A DNA stretch of 34,362 bases from Actinomycetota bacterium (GTDB taxonomy: Bacteria > Actinomycetota > Acidimicrobiia > Acidimicrobiales > Ilumatobacteraceae), in contig WLMQ01000004.1 of assembly GCA_009700145.1 (NCBI GenBank), positions 1 through 34,362 of the forward strand, in the 5' to 3' direction. The notes under the pieces were generated by a model. The model searched no databases. It was not told the origin of the DNA and saw only the letters and a program-made list of their open reading frames with translations. Both the position numbers and the translations under genes were made by a program. Shown here piece after piece: positions 27,845 to 34,362 of this stretch. Every line of letters begins with the position of its first letter. Within the stretch, counting starts at the first letter, position 1.

Positions 27845-28420
27845 ATGGGGAAGTTTTTCAACCGCCGTACACAGGTATTAGAGACTGCGGTTGACAGCGA
27901 TGACTCCTTGCTGCATATCGCGATTGCGGGTGGTTCGTTGAGTGAATGGGCCAACTTCGATTCGCATTGGGATGCCCGTATAGAAGAATTGACCTCCCTG
28001 ATGAGCCCAATTGGAGTGCGGTTCCTCTCGCTATACCCATACGGACCAGATGTTGATGATCACAAAGTTGAAATCAAGTCATTCGATAGGAAAGTCAATG
28101 TCAATGGCATGGACGTGATTATTCATTCTTCGACTGACGGACGTGAACGTATTTGTCGAGCGTTAGAAGAACGTTCAGTTAATGAGATCGTTACTGAGAA
28201 TTTTCTTGATCAACGGTTATTTGGCAATTCTGGAGATCCAGATTTAGTTGTGGTTTTAGGACCAGCAAATTGCCTGCCGCGCTCATTGGTGTGGGAACTT
28301 GCATACAGCGAAATCGTTTTCGTTGAACAGAGTTGGACAATGTTGTCGCTTGAAAAAATTCAATCAGCAGTTCAAGAATACTTTTTACGACACCGTCGAT
28401 TTGGCGGAGTCGATACGTGA
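27845..28420 (+). CDS. UppS-fold pseudoenzyme, NgBR/Nus1-like candidate accessory subunit of cis-prenyltransferase
   Basis: RFLSLYPYGPD aligns to the UppS RYLTLYAFSTENW region; IVTENFLDQRLFGNSGDPDLVVVLGP aligns to ITEELLSRYLYT..DPDLLIRTSGE; WELAYSEIVF...AVQEYFLRHRRFGG aligns to the UppS C-terminus; catalytic motifs absent. Confidence 0.75.
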   Translation: MGKFFNRRTQVLETAVDSDDSLLHIAIAGGSLSEWANFDSHWDARIEELTSLMSPIGVRFLSLYPYGPDVDDHKVEIKSFDRKVNVNGMDVIIHSSTDGRERICRALEERSVNEIVTENFLDQRLFGNSGDPDLVVVLGPANCLPRSLVWELAYSEIVFVEQSWTMLSLEKIQSAVQEYFLRHRRFGGVDT

Positions 28421-29169
28421 CTTCACGTCTGTACCGCGACGTCGGAATCGTGCTCCGTACGTACAAGCTTGGTGAAGCAGATCGGATCATTGTTTTTCTG
28501 ACGCAAGATCACGGCAAGGTTCGTGCGGTTGCTAAGGGTGTTCGTAAAACGCGATCAAAATTTGGCGGTCGACTTGAACCACTATCTCACGTAGAAGTGC
28601 AATTGCATCGGGGCAAAGATCTTGACATTGTGAGTCAGGTCGAGAGTGTCGATACAACCTCTCCAGTTTTCGGAAACCTCGATTCGATGACTGAGGCCAT
28701 TTCGATTTTGGAAGCAGTAGATCAGTTGGTACCAGATCGCGAACCAGTGCCGCAGATGTATCGCATGTTGGTGGGGGCTCGTCAGACTTTGTTGACTCGG
28801 CCGTCACCGCTCGTGGTGCCAGCGTTCTTGTGGAAGTTGTTGTCCTCTGAGGGCTTGAGGCCTCAATTAGACCTATGCGTTTCTTGCGGCGAATCTTCGA
28901 ATATTGAGTTCGTGGCATTTGACCTTGATCTTGGTGGAGTGGTGTGCCGCTCATGCCGCAGTGGCATGGCTATTTCTTCCCCAGCACTTGAATTGATGCG
29001 CGATGTCTTAGGCGGAAAACTTGGGGAGTCACTTGATCGGGCGTACAACCCGGAGGGTCAACAGTTAAACGATCCAGTCATCAACGAGGTGTCGCAGTTG
29101 GCGACTCGGGCATTTGAGCATCACATTGAGCGCCGACTGCGGTCGGTGTCAATTTTTGAACGTCATTAG
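28417..29169 (+). CDS. recO: DNA repair protein RecO
   Basis: YRDVGIVLRTYKLGEADRIIVFLTQDHGKVRAVAKGVRKTRSKFGGRLEP; Zn Cys pairs CVSC/CRSC; GTGA overlap with the preceding ORF. Confidence 0.95.
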   Translation: MTSRLYRDVGIVLRTYKLGEADRIIVFLTQDHGKVRAVAKGVRKTRSKFGGRLEPLSHVEVQLHRGKDLDIVSQVESVDTTSPVFGNLDSMTEAISILEAVDQLVPDREPVPQMYRMLVGARQTLLTRPSPLVVPAFLWKLLSSEGLRPQLDLCVSCGESSNIEFVAFDLDLGGVVCRSCRSGMAISSPALELMRDVLGGKLGESLDRAYNPEGQQLNDPVINEVSQLATRAFEHHIERRLRSVSIFERH

Positions 29170-29242
29170 AGGTCGGGCGACACCTGTGAAAGCCATATTT
29201 TGGCGCTGATGTACTGGTCATAGCCCGTAACCTTGAAGGACT

Positions 29243-30553
29243 ATGCCGGCTAAAGATCTTGATCAAATCGTCAACCTGTGCAAGCGCCGTGGATTCGTGT
29301 ATCCATCGGCCGAGATTTATGGCGGTTTCCGTTCAAGTTACGACTACGGCCCCTTGGGCTCGTTGATGCTTCGAAATGTCCGCGAATCATGGATTCGCAC
29401 AATGGTGCAAAAGCGCGATGATGTCGTGTTGATTGACGCAGCTATTTTGGGTCCGCCACAAGTGTTCGAAGCAAGCGGACACCTAGCTAACTTCAGTGAT
29501 CCACTCGTTGATTGCAAAACCTGTAAGCAACGTTTTCGTGAAGATCATTTAGAAGATAAGTCGGTATGTCCAAACTGTGGAGCCAAAGACACTCTGACAG
29601 ACGCTCGTGCGTTCAACTTGATGTTTAAAACGTTCGCCGGTCCAATTGAGGGATCGGGTGCAGAGGTGTACCTTCGCCCGGAGACCGCTCAAGGTATGTT
29701 CGTGAACTTTGCCAACGTGTTGCAAACAAGTCGCAAGAAGCCACCGTTTGGTATCGCTCAAGTTGGAAAAAGTTTCCGCAATGAAATCACACCCGGAAAC
29801 TTCATCTTCCGAACCCGTGAATTCGAACAAATGGAACTCGAATTTTTCGTTCCTCCTGCGGAAGGTCCGAAGTGGTACGAGTATTGGTGCAAAGCGCGTT
29901 TGCAGTGGTACGTCGATTTGGGCATCCCACTCGAAATGTTGCGCTTACGTCCTCATGACGCCGATGAGTTGAGCCACTATTCAGCCGGAACCGCCGACGT
30001 CGAGTTTGCTTACCCATGGGGCTGGGGAGAACTCGAAGGAATTGCCCAGCGCACCAACTTTGACCTCAATCAACACGCCACACATTCGGGTCAAAAACTT
30101 GACTTCTTTGATCAGTCAACAAACGAACGTTACGTGCCATTTGTGATTGAACCTGCCGCTGGTGTCAACCGAGCCATGGCTGCTTTCTTGTTGGCAGCGT
30201 ATGAAGAAGACGAGATTGGTGGCGAAGTCCGTACGGTTCTTCGTCTTCATTCGCGTCTGGCGCCGTACAAGGTCGCAATTTTGCCTTTAAGCAAAAAGGA
30301 CACCTTGACTCCGTTGGCCCGCGAAATCTTTGAGAATCTAGGCGAGCGTTATATGGTCGATTACGACGATACGCAATCAATTGGCAAGCGCTATCGCCGT
30401 CAAGACGAGATTGGTACGCCGCTGTGTATCACGGTCGACTTTGATTCACTTGAGGACGGCTCAGTCACAATTCGTGACCGCGACACCACCGATCAGGTGC
30501 GAGTACCGATCGCCGATCTAGAAAATCAAGTACGTCTTCGTCTCGGGTTCTGA
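29243..30553 (+). CDS. glyS: Glycine-tRNA ligase (single-chain class II type)
   Basis: KRRGFVYPSAEIYGGFRSSYDYGPLGSLMLRNV, RPETAQGMFVNF, GKSFRNEITPGNFIFRTREFEQMELEFF. Confidence 0.97.
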   Translation: MPAKDLDQIVNLCKRRGFVYPSAEIYGGFRSSYDYGPLGSLMLRNVRESWIRTMVQKRDDVVLIDAAILGPPQVFEASGHLANFSDPLVDCKTCKQRFREDHLEDKSVCPNCGAKDTLTDARAFNLMFKTFAGPIEGSGAEVYLRPETAQGMFVNFANVLQTSRKKPPFGIAQVGKSFRNEITPGNFIFRTREFEQMELEFFVPPAEGPKWYEYWCKARLQWYVDLGIPLEMLRLRPHDADELSHYSAGTADVEFAYPWGWGELEGIAQRTNFDLNQHATHSGQKLDFFDQSTNERYVPFVIEPAAGVNRAMAAFLLAAYEEDEIGGEVRTVLRLHSRLAPYKVAILPLSKKDTLTPLAREIFENLGERYMVDYDDTQSIGKRYRRQDEIGTPLCITVDFDSLEDGSVTIRDRDTTDQVRVPIADLENQVRLRLGF

Positions 30554-30595
30554 TTGAGCTCGTTCACCGTCTACGGTTCGTCATACATTTATTAC

Positions 30596-30633
30596 TTCAT
30601 CTAACTATTTCATCTAACTATTTCATCTAACTA
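30596..30633. repeat. Three tandem copies of a 13-bp unit (third truncated to 12 bp) just upstream of a small monooxygenase gene
   Basis: TTCATCTAACTAT x2 + TTCATCTAACTA at 30596-30608, 30609-30621, 30622-30633. Confidence 0.95.
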
Positions 30634-30645
30634 AAGGGGAATGAC

Positions 30646-30951
30646 ATGTCAAAAGTTGCCGTATGGGCCAAAATTCCAGCAGCTCCGGGTAAGCGCGACG
30701 ATTTAGCCGCCGCCCTCGGAAATGCACTCGAAACTGCCAAGGCCGAGGCTGGGACCGTGTACTACATCTTGCACAACGATCCCAATGACGCCGATGCCTT
30801 GTTCATGTACGAAATGTACGAATCTCAAGATGCGCTCAACGCGCATATGGGATCCGAAGCCTTCAAGGCCCTCGGACCGGCAATCACTCCTTTCTTGGGT
30901 GGTCGTCCAGAATTGCATTTCGTCAATCCCATTGGCGGAAAGGGCGCCTGA
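30646..30951 (+). CDS. Antibiotic biosynthesis monooxygenase (ABM) family protein
   Basis: 101 aa; AVWAKIPAAPGKRDDLAAAL...FMYEMYESQDALNAHMGSEAFKALGPAITPFLGGRPELHFV; AGGGG upstream of ATG. Confidence 0.88.
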   Translation: MSKVAVWAKIPAAPGKRDDLAAALGNALETAKAEAGTVYYILHNDPNDADALFMYEMYESQDALNAHMGSEAFKALGPAITPFLGGRPELHFVNPIGGKGA

Positions 30952-30958
30952 TTCTCTC

Positions 30959-31756
30959 GTGAATCACGCTGCGACTTATCTCGATCGAATCCTTGTGCGC
31001 CATCGCGAGTTGGCGACCAAGGACGAGCGAGATGTTGATCAACTTGTTGAGCGTTGCCACACCATGGCGCCAACTCGGGGTTTTCGCCAACGCTTAATGA
31101 ATGACGCGTTGTCGGGTATCAGTGTCATTAGTGAAATTAAACGTCGTTCTCCATCTAAGGGAGATCTTGTTGTTGGGTTAGATCCAGAGCTCATTGCTGT
31201 TGCCTATGAATCAGGTGGAGCGTCTTGTCTGTCGGTTCTGACTGACGAAGAGTTTTTCGGTGGCTCAATTTCTGACTTGCAGCGGGCTTCATCGGCTTGC
31301 GAATTGCCGGTATTGCGTAAGGATTTCACCATTTCACGACACGATGTGTGTGACGCTCGATTAATGGGCGCCGACTGTGTCTTATTGATCGCTGCGGCTT
31401 TGTCGCAAGCCGAACTCCGAGAGTTCCACTCTCTCGCCACAGATGTAGGTCTTGACGTCCTGGTCGAAATCCACGATGAGCGAGAACTGGAATTTGCGGT
31501 TCAAGCAAAGGCCACTTTGATTGGCGTAAATCAACGAGATTTGGTGACGTTTCAAGTTGATCATGCTCGCGCCCTGCGTATGGCAAATCTGATACCCACG
31601 GGAGTCGCGAGGGTTGCAGAAAGTGGAGTGCGCAACACCGAAGATGCGGCTGAATTGCATGAGGCTGGATATCACGCAATCTTGGTGGGCGAAAGTCTGG
31701 TGACCGCTCCCGACCCTTCTGAGGCTGTTCGGTTATTGCGTCATGCACGCCGCTAA
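30959..31756 (+). CDS. trpC: Indole-3-glycerol phosphate synthase
   Basis: ISVISEIKRRSPSKGDL, VLRKDFTIS, LIGVNQRDL, AESGVRN; GTG start at 30959; the ORF-track N-terminus from 30722 is read-through of another frame. Confidence 0.94.
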   Translation: MNHAATYLDRILVRHRELATKDERDVDQLVERCHTMAPTRGFRQRLMNDALSGISVISEIKRRSPSKGDLVVGLDPELIAVAYESGGASCLSVLTDEEFFGGSISDLQRASSACELPVLRKDFTISRHDVCDARLMGADCVLLIAAALSQAELREFHSLATDVGLDVLVEIHDERELEFAVQAKATLIGVNQRDLVTFQVDHARALRMANLIPTGVARVAESGVRNTEDAAELHEAGYHAILVGESLVTAPDPSEAVRLLRHARR

Positions 31757-31816
31757 CAGTCAAATAACACATTAAGTATCCGCCGCCGTTTCGCTATCGG
31801 GCGGTACGGTGTCATC

Positions 31817-32476
31817 GTGTTCGTGAAAATTTGTGGCATCACGAATGAAGATGATGCGCTTCTCGCTGTCGCTATGGGAGCCGACGCCGTCGGTTTCGTA
31901 TTCGCGCCGTCAACCCGTCAAGTCTCGGCTCAAGTTGTCTATGACATCACTCGACGTTTACCTCCCGAAATCCTGACTGTCGGAGTATTCAAGGACGATC
32001 TCCCTGACCGAATTTTTGACATTGTTTCTAAGTCGGGCGTGAAGGCAGTCCAATTGCATGGTCATGAGCCCCTGTCAACAGTCGCAGCATTGGCTGACAA
32101 TGTGCGCTGGATCATTAAGGCCGTTGCGGCTGGTTCTCGAGAAGCTCGAGTGGCGAACCAGTTTGGGACTGATTTGATTTTAGTTGACGCCCCCGAGCCT
32201 GGTTCGGGCACGGTGTTTGATTGGACATTGACTGATCAAATTCCCTCGGGAGTGCGGATGATCTTGGCAGGAGGATTGACTCCTGAGAATGTTGCCGATG
32301 CGGTGCATTACGTCAACCCTTGGGGTGTTGACGTCTCCTCGGGAGTTGAATCAGCGCCTGGCAAAAAGGACGCGATCAAACTTCGCCGTTTTATTGCAAA
32401 CGCTCGAGCCGCCGCCCCGCCCGAAGATCCAACGTCGGGAACGACGGAGTTCCCGTACGATTGGGCCGACGAATAG
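31817..32476 (+). CDS. trpF: Phosphoribosylanthranilate isomerase
   Basis: VKICGITNEDDALLAVAMGADAVGFVFAPSTRQV, VQLHGHE, LAGGLTPENVADAV, GVDVSSGVESAPGKKD. Confidence 0.95.
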   Translation: MFVKICGITNEDDALLAVAMGADAVGFVFAPSTRQVSAQVVYDITRRLPPEILTVGVFKDDLPDRIFDIVSKSGVKAVQLHGHEPLSTVAALADNVRWIIKAVAAGSREARVANQFGTDLILVDAPEPGSGTVFDWTLTDQIPSGVRMILAGGLTPENVADAVHYVNPWGVDVSSGVESAPGKKDAIKLRRFIANARAAAPPEDPTSGTTEFPYDWADE

Positions 32477-32552
32477 TCGCACAAGTAACAAGACAAATTC
32501 GCTAAAGAACTAGGCAATTTGCTCGAGTGGGTGCGAACATAGAGAGTCGTTT

Positions 32553-33737
32553 GTGAGGAGTGAAGTGTCGATTTCAGATCAATCCATCATGTCTGAACCA
32601 TCCGAGTCAGGTCGCTTTGGCGAATTCGGTGGTCGTTTTGTGCCCGAGACATTGGTTCCAGCCTGTCAAGAATTAGAAGCCTCTTTCCGTGAGGCGTGGG
32701 CTGACCCGCTTTTTCGAGCAGAGCTCGATCAGGCATTGAAGGAATATGCCGGTCGTCCTTCAATGATCACTGAGTGCTATCAACTCGGAGCCAAATTAGG
32801 AATTCGTTTGGTGCTCAAGCGAGAAGATCTCAATCACACTGGCTCGCACAAGATTAATAATGTTCTCGGCCAAGTTCTTCTTGCTAAGCGCATGGGCAAG
32901 AAGCGCATCGTTGCCGAAACTGGAGCCGGCCAACACGGTGTTGCGGCTGCAACTGCTGCCGCCCTGATGGGTATGTCATGCAAGGTGTATATGGGCGCTG
33001 TCGATGTGGAACGTCAAGCACTCAACGTGTTCCGTATGAAGCTTCTCGGTGCCGAAGTTGAAGCAGTTCAAAGCGGTAGTCGTACGTTGAAAGACGCTGT
33101 GAATGAAGCGATGCGCGATTGGGTGGCTTCGGTTGAATCAACGCACTATTGCCTCGGCTCAGTCATGGGTCCACATCCGTATCCGTGGATGGTTCGTGAA
33201 TTCCATCGGGTGATCGGCAGTGAGGCCCGTGAGCAGTGCCTCGAGCGTTATGGGAGCGACCCAGACTTCGTCGTTGCTTGTGTCGGTGGAGGATCAAACG
33301 CGATCGGAATCTTCTCGGGTTTTGTTGATACGAAGGCTCGCTTGATCGGTGTTGAACCCGCAGGGGGAGCAGCGGTCGGCCGTGGTCAGCCCGGAGTTGT
33401 ACACGGCATGCGCAGTTACCTGATGCAAGACGAGTACGGCCAGGTACAAGAGGCCCACTCAATTTCGGCCGGTTTGGATTATCCAGGAGTCGGCCCTGAG
33501 CATTCGTACTTGGCGTCGATCGGACGTGCCGAATATCCGACCGTTACCGATGCTGAAGTGATTGAAGCATTTCAATTGATGGCGAAAACGGAAGGCATTA
33601 TTCCGGCCTTGGAATGTGCTCATGCCGTGGCATGGATTTCTCGAGAAGCCCCCAAAATGCAAGGTAAGACTGTGTTGATGAATTTGTCTGGCCGTGGTGA
33701 CAAAGATGTCGGTCAGATGATGGAGATACTCGGATGA
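32553..33737 (+). CDS. trpB: Tryptophan synthase beta chain
   Basis: [57 protein letters not shown] start. Confidence 0.97.
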   Translation: MRSEVSISDQSIMSEPSESGRFGEFGGRFVPETLVPACQELEASFREAWADPLFRAELDQALKEYAGRPSMITECYQLGAKLGIRLVLKREDLNHTGSHKINNVLGQVLLAKRMGKKRIVAETGAGQHGVAAATAAALMGMSCKVYMGAVDVERQALNVFRMKLLGAEVEAVQSGSRTLKDAVNEAMRDWVASVESTHYCLGSVMGPHPYPWMVREFHRVIGSEAREQCLERYGSDPDFVVACVGGGSNAIGIFSGFVDTKARLIGVEPAGGAAVGRGQPGVVHGMRSYLMQDEYGQVQEAHSISAGLDYPGVGPEHSYLASIGRAEYPTVTDAEVIEAFQLMAKTEGIIPALECAHAVAWISREAPKMQGKTVLMNLSGRGDKDVGQMMEILG

Positions 33738-34362
33738 CTTCGACGTCTTTGACGCCACTAGAAGTGACCTTGCGCGCCAAGCGTGACGCGGGCCGTAAAT
33801 TGCTGGTGCCGTACGTGACTGGCGGGCTAAAAGGTTGGACTGACGCGATTCGTGCTGCAGCGGCAAATGGCGCAGATGTCATTGAGATTGGTTTGCCGTT
33901 TTCCGATCCTGTGATGGATGGTCCAATTATTCAGCAAGCGTCGCAACAAGCACTTGATGACGGTGCGACTCCTGTCTCGATTCTGGAAGGTGTTCGTACG
34001 CTTGACGTCGATGTGCCTCTCGTCGTGATGTGTTATTACAACACGGTGCATCACGCCGGCCATGAGCGTTTTGCGTCGCAGTTGTTTCAAGCCGGAATAG
34101 TCGGTGCAATCATTCCAGATCTTCCTCTTGAAGAGTCTGGACCATGGTGCGCTGCAGCTGATGCTGTTGGCTTGGCGACGATCATGTTGGCAGCTCCCAC
34201 TGCTCCCGATGAGCGGCTGCCAAGGGTGTGTGCCCGAGCCCGGGGATTTGTGTACTCAGTTGGACTTCTCGGAGTCACTGGCGAACGAACCGAACTGGCC
34301 GCGACTGCCAGTCAGTTGGCCAAGCGTTTGAAGAAGATCACCGATGTACCGGTCATCGTCGG
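33734..34362 (+). CDS. trpA: Tryptophan synthase alpha chain, 3'-truncated by window edge
   Basis: Own translation from ATG 33734 (ATGA overlap with trpB): [35 protein letters not shown]...[23 protein letters not shown]...; open to the window end, so absent from the ORF track. Confidence 0.95.
   Translation, partial: MTSTSLTPLEVTLRAKRDAGRKLLVPYVTGGLKGWTDAIRAAAANGADVIEIGLPFSDPVMDGPIIQQASQQALDDGATPVSILEGVRTLDVDVPLVVMCYYNTVHHAGHERFASQLFQAGIVGAIIPDLPLEESGPWCAAADAVGLATIMLAAPTAPDERLPRVCARARGFVYSVGLLGVTGERTELAATASQLAKRLKKITDVPVIV

Noticed and set aside
30722-30958. N-terminal part of the long ORF containing trpC (apparent fusion)
   Set aside because: It is an alternate frame of the ABM monooxygenase gene; trpC most plausibly starts at GTG 30959, so no fusion protein.
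1-34362. CRISPR arrays, tRNA/rRNA genes, transposases, phage or defence genes
   Set aside because: None were seen in the ORF track or on visual reading; apart from the short tandem repeat and hairpins listed, no repeat arrays or mobile-element genes were found.

Overview
This is a dense, mostly housekeeping chromosomal segment. Codon usage, gene content and synteny suggest an actinobacterium of moderate GC, possibly Acidimicrobiia-like; the taxon is inference only. From left to right it contains: the end of an amidohydrolase gene; a hotdog-fold protein; an isochorismatase-family protein lacking the usual Cys; two LLM/F420-type oxidoreductases; an AcuI-like reductase; a phoH-ybeY-corC operon; a menaquinone block (menE, menA, menH, menD, menF, ubiE/menG) with genes on both strands and a frnE-like dsbA inside it; fatty-acyl/CoA genes and a third LLM oxidoreductase; era; a GerMN lipoprotein and histidine kinase divergent from an MtrA-like response regulator; dinG-uppS; a cis-prenyltransferase-like pseudoenzyme coupled to recO; glyS; a small monooxygenase; and trpC-trpF-trpB-trpA (trpA runs off the end). 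The strongest candidate for a novel system is the divergent pair at 27024-28420. One gene encodes a UppS-type cis-prenyltransferase that keeps the catalytic motifs but lacks the C-terminal RxG. The adjacent recO-coupled gene encodes a UppS-fold protein that has lost the catalytic motifs but keeps a C-terminal RRFGG. This is the division of labour known from eukaryotic DHDDS/NgBR (Rer2/Nus1) and suggests a bacterial heteromeric cis-prenyltransferase. A second candidate is a structured, C-run-rich RNA with a clear intrinsic terminator on the minus strand between the divergent kinase and response-regulator genes (about 24160-24300).
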